From: Anoplolepis gracilipes
Taxonomy: Eukaryota; Arthropoda; Insecta; Hymenoptera; Formicidae
Assembly (NCBI RefSeq): GCF_047496725.1
Contig: NC_132976.1
Coordinates: 5,416,501 to 5,480,500, forward strand
Direction: 5' to 3'
Length of the DNA stretch: 64,000 bases
Position 1 is the stretch's first letter. Every line of letters starts with the position of its first letter. Both the position numbers and the translations under genes were made by a program. Below, piece by piece: positions 23,007 through 35,829 of this stretch. A model generated the notes under the pieces. The model saw nothing but the letters and a program-made list of their open reading frames with translations, searched no databases and was not told where the DNA came from.

Positions 23007-23442
23007 CTTTAATAACACGGAACACGAGAATTTTTATATCAGAGAGCGTAGAGAACGAAGAGAGTATAGTAGTAGGACGCGCACAAAAGAACAAGACAAT
23101 AGACAAAAAGAACTATGAGAGACGGGAGAGAGAGCACGGTGGAAATAATAGGGGGAGGGGGGGGGGGCAAGAGGGAGGAAGGGGGAACAAGAACGTGCAT
23201 CCTACAACCATTGGCGTCACGGGGGGAGCAAAGAGAGGCTTGTTACGGCGTAACCGGGGGTGGCGCAACCCTTAGGACCGGTCCTGAGCGCCGTGGCGGC
23301 ACACGAAGGAAGGCAGGAAGGAAGTTCAAAAGCGGTGGGGGTGGCGGGGGTGGAAAATGGGGGGCAGCGCCGATCAATAACCCGCCGCGGAGCGGCGCTG
23401 CCGTCGTCGTTCCCTCTCGATTGCTCCTATAGTTACACGTAC
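23007..23442 (+). other. G-rich low-complexity stretch
   Basis: Strong G excess on the plus strand, with a run of five G, one A and eleven G at 23151-23167 and repeated GGGG tracts near 23222 and 23340. It has G-quadruplex potential. Overlapping Gly/Arg-rich frames are composition artefacts. Confidence 0.7.
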
Positions 23443-23479
23443 AGCTGCTGCTGCTACTGCTTCTGCTTCTGCTTCTGCT
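23443..23479. repeat. (CTG)n / (CTTCTG)n repeat
   Basis: Four CTG units followed by alternating CTT and CTG triplets. In frame it would encode Cys/Phe or, on the minus strand, Ala-Glu repeats. No surrounding coding features support translation. Confidence 0.88.
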
Positions 23480-23559
23480 ATTCTCCATGTATGCACGCCA
23501 ATCCTTCCAAGCTTCCCTTCACGCTCACGCGTCCTTAATTGACGGTCATAAGACAATGT

Positions 23560-25560
23560 TATCTCGGGAGCCCACATGGGATACAAATAAACGAATTGTT
23601 ACCTCTGGAGGAATCTGTCAAAATTCGATTCAATTACCCAAACAATGCGATTAATAATCGCAAGACGGGACGATCGACATGAGACATGTGCGTAATTCGA
23701 AAAATAGAATAATTGATTCTATTCTGATACGCCTCGGAAAATAATCGAGTTATCGATTCAAGATAATGTAACAGTTATAGGAAATTGAGATATAAAAACA
23801 CGAGAGGAAAATATGTGTACAAGTAAGGATGGTTCTAAAACCATTAATGACTCACCATACATTCTCGGAGAATCACGTTAGATGTTTGACGTTTTAATCT
23901 CTGATATTTCGCGAACATGAATATACGGTAGGATATCACGGTATAAAAGAATAATAGAACAAACACACGTTCTCTTATTCGATACGACGCGACAGATCGC
24001 CCGATAGCTTTGATGCTTTATCGATCTTCCCCCCGATTTTTGCAGCGGCTTGACACGGTTGTCTCGGAAAAACGATATATGTATATCTCTATTGCGCCGG
24101 ATCGCAATAACTTGGCAAAGGACTTGGACAAACGTGCCGTGTAAAATGTATTCGATGGTTCGCGCGCGGGTCCATCGACGCCATCGCTGGCGGCGTCCGT
24201 CGACGACGCGGAAAATTCGTTAACGCAATAACGCAATAACGCGAATCACCAGGCCGGGCATTTTCCACATTTAATACCGACCGCGAATACGCGAGCGGCA
24301 CGCAATCGCCGCGCCGCGCCGGCCGCGGTAATCAAGTCATTTTCGAGACCGGCGGTGCGATAATTATCGCGTGAGCGTTAAATATTATTGTAAATAGTCG
24401 GGGCGCGCGTGGGCGAATTCACCCACGCACGCGCACACGTGCGGATATCGTGCGGTATCCTGCTGTGTCACGCACGGCGCCGGCAACTTGGAAACTCGAG
24501 TCGAAACTCGTAAAGTTGCAGAATGCAATTTCTGAGGGACCCTAAATCACCGCGTGCCATGTTCGCGAAACTCACACCAATTGGCAAGGTCGCGGCCGCA
24601 TCGTGAAAATCGCCAACAATTTTCCGCCAAGGCCTTTAAATTACGAATCGCGCAATCGAGTATCTCGGCGTGTTCGAACGTCGATTGTGGAAACGTCGAG
24701 TGTATTTCAACAGCCATTGTTTCTCGAGAAATCAAGCTAACGAGCTACATAAATCACATGTAGCATCATCCGCTTTTACGCAATGCCTTGAGGAATTAAA
24801 GAGGAGATTCGGTTTATTCGCGTTCTGAAATTCTTATACGAGGCGGAAAAGGATATTGCCAGCGCTATAAAATATCTATGATGATAAAGAAAAAGATTCT
24901 CTTATATATAAGCTTGGACGTAAATAACAATATTTTCATTAAAAAAACTAATTGTTTCTTCTTTGTCAGCCAGCGTCGGATCATAAAGGGGATATTAAAT
25001 TGTCACTAAAGCTGAAAAGAAATCGCGTATCGCACGCGCGCAAAAAGACAAAAGGATCATGTTATTAAAAAAATTAATATTTATAGTAGATGTATAATAA
25101 TATCTGTAATATTGTTTATATTGCCGCTGCAGTAAAGAAACGAAAGTATTTAACTTGGACACGGTATCTCGTATGATTAAGTTTTTTAGACATACCGCGT
25201 TACTATCCGCGAATGAGTTTCGATGATATTCTCGTCTTCCGCAGTCGAGTAATATCGAAACTATTTTGTGTGCGCGGGTAACTGTTACGGAAATTTTAAC
25301 CGACGGACGACGGGCGATGTCACGAGCACGCTGAAAGTTGTAAGAGATTTGAAATTGTTCATAAACGATTGCAACATGTTTCTGGCGCGTGGCTACCGTT
25401 GCATCGAGAAGTGATTCCACTCTGGCATACATCCAAAATCTGTCTCTCAGAAGAGGATGCAAAGTCGAATCTTTTAATTATTCATCGTAACCGTCAACCT
25501 AGAACCAAAAGCGTGATTGAACCAAATTTCAACTATGTGCCGAGAAACAGTTTTTAGAGA
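23560..25560. other. Mixed sequence with a CpG-rich centre
   Basis: CpG-rich from about 24160 to 24750, with an octamer tandem (AACGCAAT units) at 24221-24245. A 155-codon minus-strand frame at 24995-25462 has no domain signature. Nothing else is visible. Confidence 0.5.
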
Positions 25561-25990
25561 GTTTTAATTGCGCGAGGAGAACGTTTCTCATTATTTAAAT
25601 AACGTCCGATATTCTCTTCTATATTATAATAATTATATTTTTCTCTCTTAACTATTTCTTTCGAATTTCCATTTATTAATTTTTAATATTCAAAAGTAGA
25701 AACACATGTCTAGTATTTTAATGTAAAAGTACATTTTTCTTCTTTTCTTCAAATTTTTCTTTACAATTTTTAGAAACATCTTGATTTTTCTTTATCAATA
25801 TTCTTTCTCTTTCGACAATATTCCATTTAAATTTATCGAAATCAGTTTTTTCTGTCAAGTTTCTTTATTCAGAAAAAAATAATAATTCAAAAATAAATTT
25901 TCTTTATTATATCAAACTTGTATTCATCTGCCGAGATAATTACCATCATCGATTATCCTATATTCTTTTAATTGAAAGTGGTCGAGCTGA
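25561..25990. other. AT-rich stretch
   Basis: T-rich, with several TTTTCTT motifs. No structure or coding potential is seen. Confidence 0.6.
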
Positions 25991-26046
25991 AATTGTTACA
26001 AACGGTTGACATTACAACAGTTTACAATTTACAACACGGGATCCGT

Positions 26047-26078
26047 CGAGGTTGCGAGGTTGCGAGGTTGCGAGGTGC
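26047..26078. repeat. (CGAGGTTG)n octamer repeat
   Basis: Three complete CGAGGTTG units and one truncated unit in direct tandem. Confidence 0.92.
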
Positions 26079-26079
26079 G

Positions 26080-26560
26080 AAGGAACGGGGGTCGAGGGGA
26101 ATTATCCCATCTCGTCGTGGAAACGTGTAAATGAATATACATTACTTTCGTGACGGCTACTGTCATCGTGCGCGCTGTCGTAATATAAATTCGGCGCGCT
26201 TCGCAGCGGCGGCGACCGGGAGGAAAGGTGGCGAAAGAACGAAGCGGAGGAGAGAAAGGAAGGGAGAGAAGGGGGAGGGCGCAGTACCCGACATTATTTC
26301 ACTTTACAGTCGACCCAGTCGCGAGCTTCCGCAGTCTTGAATTAGACTTAATTAAAATACGAGCAGGCGAGGCGTTAACGCCACCGATAAAATCTCCCAA
26401 CCACTCCCGTCCCCGTCCCCGCCGCCGCCCCGTTCGCCTCTCGGCGAAAACCGCCATTCTGCCCGCGAGAGATATCCAACATCGATCGGCTGGGGTCGCG
26501 TATATAAAGGCGGAACCTTTCGCGCGGATTTAACCGACTTACCGCAAATAAATAGAACGC
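26080..26560. other. CpG-rich block
   Basis: G/A-rich to about 26280, then C-rich with several CCGTCCCCG-like stretches. Frames of 69-101 codons overlap without recognisable content. Confidence 0.5.
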
Positions 26561-27310
26561 CCGTATCGTGGCGTTTGCGATAAAAATGAAGAAAGTCGAT
26601 TACTGAATTATAGCGGTAAGCTGTAGTCAAACATAAAGATAGAAGACAAGCTTACAAAAACGCGCACGCGGTTTTACATTCTATTTATATACACTTTTAT
26701 TGAACCGTTGCTATGCAATAATTAAAATCAAACTCTGTTATTTTACTTAAAAAGTTGATACGTAAATATGACTCACTCTTATATACATTTTTTAAAGCAA
26801 ATTAAGAGATTTTTATTATGCTTTAATTAATTCTACGTTGAAAGAGAGAGAGAATATTAAGATTTTTAATTTAGCAAAACTTATAATTACTTTACAGTAT
26901 CTAATTTTAAAAGTTTATTACAAAAAGTTGTGAAATCTAATTATATATATATATATTTCTATTAGAAAAAAATCTCTCGCGTCTTCCGGTTATGTCATAT
27001 TTATATCAAATGCAATCTTTGCATCTAAAATTGTACATTTACAGGTTCGTTATGTACGGATAAACGTGCCGTTTCGAAATGCGATTCGCGAATAAAAGAA
27101 TGCGCGCGCGCATTCATTAAAGCAGGCGAGCAAATCTTTAATAAACGCGCCAATTTCTTTCTATGCGCAACCCCCTCGTAATGATTATAAGTATTATTAA
27201 TGTCGAGCTGCTTCAATAGCGAGCGCACCAGCTGCTTTTCATAGCTTTTTGAGATTCCTTGACGAATCATAGCTGCTTCAGTGGCAAAAAAACGAAGTGA
27301 CACTCAGGCG

Positions 27311-27325
27311 TGCCCGCTTCGTAAA
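27311..27325 (-). repeat. Short dispersed repeat, copy D
   Basis: TGCCCGCTTCGTAAA matches 22551-22565 at 14 of 15 positions. On the minus strand both copies can read Tyr-Glu-Ala-Gly. Too short to classify. Confidence 0.3.
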
Positions 27326-27589
27326 AATCTGGAATTCTCGACGAGCTCTTTGCAAAATACTTTCCGTTTGCGTATTATACGAGTCCGCGAAACGAAACGC
27401 AATTGTCGCATGCAGCAACCGCGGTGATTATTCTCCCGAGATATTTTATATAATTATATATCATATTTTAATATCGTATGCCTTTCTTTTGATTCATAAT
27501 CGTGATTCATAACCGAAATGCTTTTCAGAGATAAAATTAACGATACAGTTTTAGATCTCGATGGGATTGTTAGATATTGTGTGAAAATA

Positions 27590-27690
27590 CAGAAGCCACG
27601 CCACATAAGACCCGAGAGTAAATTTTGCCTTGCTCTGAAGCGTGGAGTTTATCTTCAAATTTCTGCAGATCAAACGGTCGGACCTGGTTA
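27590..27690 (+). repeat. Diverged repeat pair, copy X
   Basis: Shares with 30874-30952 an ordered set of anchors: CAGAAG, CGCCAC, TTATCTT, AATTTC and AGATCAAACG, the last being an exact 10-mer. Identity over the right 50 bases is about 70 percent by eye. Copy X lies inside an 80-codon plus-strand frame, copy Y does not, so no protein family is implied. Confidence 0.4.
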
Positions 27691-27699
27691 TTTCATGAC

Positions 27700-29480
27700 T
27701 CTATTCCTCTGTCCGTTCGGTAATACGTGCCTGTCACGTGTGAGACAGCATGCTCTATGATCTTGCAACGCGGTTGTTTCCGCAACCCTTTACATTGCCC
27801 CTTTCTAAAGTTAATCCTGCTCGCTGCAAGCATTATTTTTACCCAAGCTCTGTGATAACAACGTTACGAATAATTATCTACCCGTTGCAGCTACACTTCT
27901 CTGCGGACCAACTATGTATAAAATATTGATACATACAACAAGCAGTATATCAAATATAATAATAATATGTTTTACCTTTTTCTAGATGTTAGACCAAATA
28001 TTAGACTGTGTATTTCTCTTGCACAAAGTTGTACAAATAAAAATATTTACCGGTACTGATAACATAACCTTATATTGATTATTATATACATAATTTTGTT
28101 TATTTTTAACATTACATGAATTATAGTAAAAATAATGTATTAAAATGCTCTCTACTTAAAACTGATAAATTAATATCAAATGTTTTCAGCTTTTATCTCG
28201 TGAAAGATATTCAAGTAAGCAAATACTTAACTTTACAGACTTTCACTGTGTCTTATTATTTTAATGATATCACCGCTTGTTGACTTTAATAAGACCATTG
28301 CAAGTCAGATGATACGTGATTACCGCTATCACGTCCTTCTAGTGTTCAGCAACAGGCGCTCTTAGTGAAATTGTGCTTGAATTTCTCGAAATCAGACGGT
28401 GCATAGTATTCGGTTACTTTGTATAAATGTTACTCGGTAGCTTTACATAAATACGCAATCCTCGAAAGTTATCATTCACGGTCATATCCTTAAATATAAT
28501 TCATATAATATAATTTGATCTCCTCAATTCGTTATTTATAAATGGCTATCTGTAAACCGCGTATTTATAGACGCGTACCTCAATAATACCCCGCATACGC
28601 ATAAAAAGTAGTCTCGTCAATCTATTTATTCTCAAGGTTACTGCGTGATTATTTATAGTCGATAAAATTGTACGATTCATATTATATTCATATTTACAAG
28701 CAGAAAATTTACTATAATTATTAAATTCATAATACCCACATGACAACTCGCAAATTTACCGATATCTCAAAGACGTCATCAGTATTAATAAATAATCAAG
28801 ATTATTTTTGACAGGTTGTATTTACTCGACCGATCAATTATTTTTGTGATCAATTCTATTTTCGTGAAAAAGGTTCCAGAAATATTTATTATTAAACGAT
28901 CTCGTTCTCTCCTATCACTTTATCGAAAATACGAATTACAGTTTTCAAAAAATTACATTGCAGGATATTATCATCGAGGAAATCAAACATATGATTGAGT
29001 TACTACTCTGTATATTCACTGTACGCTGTTCAAACCTTATACGGCAAATGGATATTAAATGGAGGCAAGTATCTTTGATCTAGCAATCTCCGACGTTCAT
29101 ATATATAACGTTCGTAATAATTTCCAGATTAATTTCGCGCTCTAATCAGCGGCAAGCTTGTCGAACCTGCATATAAAAATATCCTCGCTGACTTCCAATG
29201 AATCCTATAATTCACAGGTATAATTTAACGGAATAGGATTATAGAATTTTAAACAGGATTTTAAATTAAAAAAAGGAGCACGCCTTTTTTTCTCTCCTTG
29301 ACTTCTTTCTACGCTTTTAAATCGATATTTCTAAAATAATAAAGCATTGGATAATATTTATATTTATATGTTCAATTCTATACGTTTTTTCCAAAGTCTG
29401 AATTCTTTTGAATCGAATTATACTCATTCTTCAGTCTCATTTAATCGTTCTTCCTATAAGAGCGCATAAAGCTTCAAACT
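27700..29480. other. AT-rich desert
   Basis: AT-rich with short frames only. I see no repeats or coding features beyond short direct repeats near 28420-28460. Confidence 0.6.
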
Positions 29481-30270
29481 AATAATATGTTCTTTTGTGA
29501 CAGCTATCGATTTCCAAGTTACGTAAAGAAACATAGAGTCGTCTACAAGAGCGGGGACGCAATGCGCGGGATCCCCCAGCAATTTCCAGCAATCGAACGA
29601 TATGATGAGGTTATTTGTTCGCGCGATACGGTTTCTACGATCTCATCCGTGTCTCGGAAATATATACTCATCGTCATGGAATACGTGGAAAGCACGAACG
29701 TGAAATATATACGAATCAAAAACACAAAATCAGGTAATTAGAGAATTATCGAAATCGCACTTAATCAAATGTGTTCTACGATTTGCACCTTTTGTATATC
29801 AATCTTCTACGACTATTTGCCGGAATAGCGGTAAACCCGATATGCTCGATTTGTACATCGTATTATAAAGCTATGTCAATGCGTCACATGAAATTGTAAT
29901 ACAGTATTAATACTTAACGCGAACATTAATTACATTATTAATACCCAGGGCTCAAACGTTTCATAAATTGTAAAATTATATAATAATAATACACAGACCA
30001 TTCATTCGGAAGAACATTAATTGCCTTATCGGATTTGTATTTCCATTCTGTTTGGTATAAAATAATATAAGCTTAATATTCTCATGCGAAAAACGTGATG
30101 CATCTAAAAGTTAATTGTCACATTCATCGCTGAATAAAGCGTATATATTCGTCTGTAGTTTATTATTTTTTTTTCCTTGATATATTAAATTCATGTTAAT
30201 GTGCAATAAAATTATAAACATCAGCAATATTTTATTCGTAGCAATCATTTTCATTATTAACAAATGCAAT

Positions 30271-30595
30271 CAAGGTGTCTACTCAAATCTGGTAAAAAAA
30301 TTCTCTAATTTTTGCAGGTATTTTTGTTCAAAACTCCAAAAGTAAAAAGAACATTTTCAAAACTTTTTAATACAACTTTCTCTAAAATAAATTTTTTTAT
30401 TGCATTTTCTAATGTTTTTCATTCATACGAAGGAAAAACACGGAGCCTTTTAAGTTTCAATGTTAGATTCATAAGTGTACTAAAAAAGCTGAATAAAACT
30501 TTGATAAGATAATTTTTCATTAAAAATTTTCATTCCTGTATCTTTAAAAGTTAAAAGTTATGTTAAGGCATTAAGTGCCTTAGGTAGACACCTTG
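30271..30595. mobile_element. 325-bp MITE with perfect terminal inverted repeats
   Basis: The left end CAAGGTGTCTAC (30271-30282) is the exact reverse complement of the right end (30584-30595). The pentamer GCAAT directly flanks both ends (30266-30270 and 30596-30600), as expected of a target-site duplication. The interior is AT-rich and codes for no transposase; its 66-codon frame is unrecognised. A short palindrome (AAGGCATTAAGTGCCTT) lies near the right end. Length, ends and lack of coding identify a non-autonomous DNA transposon. Superfamily is uncertain because a 5-bp duplication is unusual for common insect groups. Confidence 0.75.
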
Positions 30596-30600
30596 GCAAT

Positions 30601-31450
30601 GCTCGGTTCTTGATAATCATTTAAAAGCGCCGAAATATATATTTTGTACATTCATTATCTTCTTACGTAGATTCGCGTAGAGCCGCCACGAGCGATTCAC
30701 GACGGCGTGGTGGAAATATTTTCGCCTTACGATTTCAATCTTTCAGCGGTGTAAAACCGCAGCCATCTTTCAAACGTATCTAGGACAAGAGCGGAAGCCT
30801 CGTAACGCAACGTACCTTCGTGAAGTACGGTAGTTACAAGACTCGAGAGAAAATACTGTCTCGTTGAGATTCTCAGAAGGTGCGCCACGTCACCAAAGCT
30901 ACTGGGAATTATCTTTGAATTTCCGAAAGATCAAACGAGCATGACCCGGGTTACTCGGTTATTCGGTATCATCGCGTCGCCGTGATACTGATCCTCCTTC
31001 TGAAAATTTACGTCGTCCCCGTGGGCGCAAGCGGGCTTACGAAAATTCCAAATAAGGAAGTTTCCGCGATGCCGACGGGCACATCGATTCCCAAGAAGCT
31101 CTCCGACTTCCCCGCCACCGCCCCCGTTTCGCCGACAGCGGCGGCGAGAAACTTCCGCCAAAGAGATTTTTCCAATTTCCACTGCACTTCTCAAAGAGAT
31201 TTTCCTCACGCGAACGGAATGCGTAATGTACGATGAAAACGACGATCGGATAAACACACCGGCCAAGTTGAACGGGAAAACCCGCACCCAGCTTCCTTCT
31301 TCTGCCAGTGGAAACTTCTTTATCTTCCGAGTTTGTATCGAACTGGATTCCTATTTGGCGAATCGCCGCGGTGATTTGTGCCCGAGACGAATTCGAGAAT
31401 GAATCGTCGCATGAATCGCGCTTTAAATAAATAAGTCTCTCCGGCTATTT
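30601..31450. other. CpG-rich block next to the MITE
   Basis: Rich in CG steps. Contains repeat copy Y (30874-30952). Frames of 84 codons (plus, 30982-31236) and 118 codons (minus, 30931-31287) overlap each other and lack domains. Confidence 0.5.
30874..30952 (+). repeat. Diverged repeat pair, copy Y
   Basis: Partner of 27590-27690. The spacing between the left and right anchors is about 27 bp shorter here than in copy X. Confidence 0.4.
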
Positions 31451-33700
31451 GGAATGATCATTTTACGCGTGAAATTACGCGATTCAATTTCAGTGAATCT
31501 GTTTGCAAAGAAATTGGTTTGCCACATTATTCCATTAATTTAAGCAACGCGTGCGATAAGCTCTAATTATGCAAATCGTAGTACGAATAAAGTATTATCG
31601 CGTAAAACAAAAAAAAAAAAAACAAAAAAAAAAGTTTATCTGATAAATAGGCATAACACGTAAATTTATCTTAAATATATAATGTGCGTGTTTCGCTAAT
31701 GATTTAATTCACGAAATGAACGCCAAGAAAGCTCGGTTGTAAATAACGCAGAATTCGAACCTGACCTTCGATCCAACGCGATATCGCCAAAGAAGGCGAT
31801 ACTCACCGGCACGCGAACTCATTGTTGGCATTAACCTTTGGAATACCGCAGATGCTTGGTGATTTTTCGATCGGAAAATATGAGCCGACGAATCTCCGCT
31901 TCCTATTCCTCGATGTGCAGGCAACCATGAAGCGTGCGAGGCTCCTCCTATTCCGCTCGATGAGACAAATTCCTCTACGTCAAGGCAAATAAATTACTTC
32001 TAGACGGACGTTCCATTAAAGCGAACGATTAGTGTTTGTGGTGGAAAATAATTCAATAGGCATGAAACTTGGCACGTTGTCCTTTGACAACAATTGGCAA
32101 CATACCAGAATACTAGAGAGCTAACATACATCGTGCGCGTTAGCACTCTTGGACAAACTTGTCACCGTGATTAACGATGATACTTGTCAATGAGCAAAAT
32201 TCAATAATTCGTAGCTAACTTCCTTTACATTATATAATATGATGGACGATCTTTGTGACAAAAATAGATATATACGTATTATTAATTTAGATCCCTGTGT
32301 GTAATCTCTTCTTCTTTTTTTTCTCATGATTTCTCTATATATTTCGCACAAAATAAATCGATAAGATGCAGAATTTTTATTTGTCAGTAGCTGACACTGC
32401 TTACAAATTACTCGTAAACGCATTAAAAAAATTTTAATCACGCTCATTAACAAAAACATAAAATTGTTTCATGTGAATCGATCGCAATGATCGAAAACTA
32501 TCGTTTTCTATAAAATAATCTGCCTAATCTCAGATAAAATTCATTTACGAACTAATTATAAAAAATGACATTGAATTTGATTGAATTCTTTATGAATATC
32601 GGAGCTTTAACAGTTAACGAACTCGCACCATGACGAATGCAAATTAAAGATTTAAATTTATACGATCAATATTCAATTCCTCATTTCTCCACGATTTACG
32701 TTTACCAGATACGAGTCCCAATAGTATAGAGAACCAAATTGACATTTTATCAATACTCGATGTTTGAAAAAAATAGTATATATAATTTCAAATAACTTAT
32801 TATTTCTCACAAGTGAAAATTTTTAACTTTAATTAGAAATATTTATAATCAGAATCGTTAGAAAAAAATGAAAATATTAGACAATTGCTTAAAAATTACC
32901 CAAAAGTTCAATTAAATTCAACTAAAACAAAAGTATTAGAAAAAGAAGTCATAAAAAAGAAGTTACATAAAGATATCATAAAAATGAAGTTATATAATAT
33001 ACGAAGTACGAAATGGCAAGGAGAATAAAATATCGTTCACATCTCCCTCGAAAATGTGTGATCTCTGCCTTCGAGCCCTCCAAGGAGTCTACGATATAAT
33101 TCGACCGAAAAAAATATAGTATCCTTATACATATATTTGGAAATTTTGATGTTCCACATCAAGAAATATATTAGATAAGATAGAGAAATGTATAGGAACC
33201 GACATCAAAAAAGTGAAAAAAAAAAGTTTGCAACGTGCATAAATTTCTCAGATATATAAATAAATTAATTTAAAAGCTTTACCGTTAATTTTTTTATGCC
33301 GCGAGTGATGTCGCGACTGCGTCAAGATGTAATGGTAAAGATTTATAAAATAAGCAGATAGCTGTCATAATGAGAACGACTTATCTAGGCAGTATCTTAA
33401 GAAGCTTCATTCCGTTTCGAAAAGAGCTGACAAAAGATAAAAAATAAAAATTCTACTTGGACGAGCATGTCTCGACAGAATTAATCATCAACATGGTATC
33501 ATTCGCAAACAGATTCTGTTTTACAATAGCAGAAATGATCTGGAGAGAAGTGTAAAAGAGCGAAACAAACGGTCGCCCACAGTAAGTGGCTAAAACATTT
33601 CATTGAAACATTTCTGACGCGAGTTTTCGAAAGAATCATGAGCTGCATCATAATTCGTAAAGTCCGTACCGAAAGAAGGAAACTAGGTGGAAAATAACAG
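31451..33700. other. AT-rich to mixed sequence
   Basis: AT-rich apart from a moderate block at about 31690-32180. One POU-type 11-mer lies at 31566. The plus strand near 33693 reads ACAGGGTGACTAAAAAGTT, which resembles transposon-end sequences common in ants, but no matching end was found. Confidence 0.5.
31566..31576 (+). promoter_or_regulatory. POU-type octamer 11-mer, copy 3
   Basis: Exact ATTATGCAAAT in the context CTCTAATTATGCAAATCG, which also contains a TAATTA homeodomain core overlapping the octamer. Confidence 0.35.
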
Positions 33701-33803
33701 GGTGACTAAAAAGTTAAAAAAAGCATCATGTATGGAATAACATGTCGTTAAATAACAGTCGAAAGTAAAGCGATCCGAAAAGTTGGCTACTTTGTGCTAA
33801 ACT

Positions 33804-33804
<1 letters not shown>

Positions 33805-33835
<31 letters not shown>
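33805..33835. repeat. (GA)n microsatellite
   Basis: About fifteen GA units, uninterrupted. Confidence 0.95.
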
Positions 33836-33838
<3 letters not shown>

Positions 33839-34199
33839 AGAAAAATTACAGTGAAAAGTGAAACGAAAAAAGTGCGAAAACATGGCAAAAGTGCCTCGAG
33901 ACAAAGAGATCGCGCGAGAGCAAGAAGAAAGAATCTCCTGTACAAAAGATTTGATCTCAGAGAGCGGTGATCTAAGCAGTGGTAACAAAACTTTCAAACA
34001 GTTCCGAAAGGTAGCTAGTGTATGGGATTACTATTCCTTCAGGGTTCTCGAAACTTATTGATAATAGTTTGCTCCATCACGTTCGACAAAGACAAATGAG
34101 CATTCGCGGGTAAAATTGTAATGAGATAAAGATCAATTTTCGCATAGCGCACATACCTGCATGCGAGATAAATGAGGTCATTTATATATAGTATCTCGA

Positions 34200-34837
34200 T
34201 AAACTTTGAACTTTTATGCTGAACGTATTGTTTTGTTTGCTATTAAATTTTTTAATTCTTGAATCCTATCTTCAAATCATCGATTTGTTACGTTTATTTT
34301 CAGTCTTTCTCTTAACAATCAGATTGCTGAACCTGATTAACTCAGTAATTGTAACTTTTAACATACATCACATCACTTACAATGAAATGCTGTACATTAT
34401 GTGTCATTAAATAAAAAAAAGACGATATATTATTATACTAAACATTTTTGTTACTAATTATCCTCACTCATAAATTGCATTTTTTTTTAAACGAAAATGT
34501 TGGAAATAAATATAGAGAAGAAAGAAAAAATCGAAGGTAAAGAAACCGCTAAAAAAACGTGCTTTTTGCAAATTGGCAGGTATCGCGTTAATGGCGATCC
34601 TGGCGTATTTTAAATCCTATCGAATGCGTTTTCATTCCCGGACCAACTTTCGTAACAAAAGCCTCACGCAAACTCCAAAGAGCATTACTCATTTATTTCA
34701 GTGTGCAGCGAGTCCTATTTGCTTTCGGCTCGTTGCCCACCTTTGTCTTTCCGGATTAACTTGATACAGCCGCGTCGACCCTGTAAAAGGACAGTCATCG
34801 CGAATTTGTTGGCAAATTTGTGTGAAAATATAAAGAG

Positions 34838-34840
<3 letters not shown>
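34200..34840. other. AT-rich sequence before the long GA array
   Basis: No gene or structure is visible; the right half (from 34570) is of moderate composition. Confidence 0.5.

Positions 34841-34841
<1 letters not shown>

Positions 34842-34922
<81 letters not shown>
34842..34922. repeat. (AG)n microsatellite, 81 bases
   Basis: The longest pure dinucleotide array in the window, about 40 uninterrupted units. The Arg-Glu or Ser-Leu repeat frames through it are artefacts. Confidence 0.98.
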
Positions 34923-34924
<2 letters not shown>

Positions 34925-34929
34925 TCCCT

Positions 34930-35820
34930 CGAGTGCACGCAACTGGTACAAAGAAGACCCGAAATGTGTTCAGGAAAACCCTTATACGAAAAGCAAAGCT
35001 GTTGTTGTTCTTGACAGATGATAAATAATCATAATCATAATAAACACACTGCCTCAACAAAAAAAAGTTGTTCCTAGAAATGGTTCATACCTTACAAAGG
35101 AATCTCTGAAACTCGAAAATTTTAATTTTAATAAAATTTATTTTGAAAAAATAAATAATAAAAACACTTCTATGTAACTATGTTAATAAAACGTTGAAAA
35201 ATAATTTTTGAAAAAAATTGAAATTAAAAAATTTTATTAATGTTAAATAGAGATGTTTTTACTATGAGAAATTCTTTTGTACGAAATGTTTTTTGATATC
35301 TCGAATAATTTTTGAGATATATCGAAAAAATAAAAAATCGCTCTACGTATAAAAAGTGATTTTATTCCTTAGAATCACTTTTGGGCAGCAATTGAAATTA
35401 AATTCATCTATTTGTCTTCCCTACACATGTGTAAAGTTCATTAAAATCCAAATTTTCAGGTTTAAGAGAGATGAAAACTTGTTAACGATTATTTCCTTCA
35501 ATGCGTTTAAATCAATCAAGTTCGATGAAAATCCTTTTATATTAAATTAAATTTATTTTAAATCTTGAAAATTTTGCTGATTTTTGATATCACGTTCGGA
35601 TTTAAATGAAACTATTAAATTGTCAATTAAGCTCGAAATGAAAATTATGTTCGTACAGAGTTTAATTTATTGTTAATAACAAAATTTTACGTCTTATTAT
35701 TATATTGAAAAGCATCAAAGTTATTATATCACTAATTTACAGCGATAAATTCACGATCAATGTAACAACGTGTAATGAAATCTGTCGATGATAACGGATC
35801 GAGGTTCCTTGCCTACAAAC
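34930..35820. other. AT-rich desert
   Basis: Contains a small hairpin with 10-base arms AAAAGTGATT and AATCACTTTT (35352-35382) and otherwise no recognisable structure or coding potential. Confidence 0.55.
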
Positions 35821-35829
35821 TGTTATCAT

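Noticed and set aside
29027..29036. GTTCAAACC, a match to the tRNA B-box consensus
   Set aside because: No complementary T-stem around it, no A-box at the right distance and no cloverleaf.
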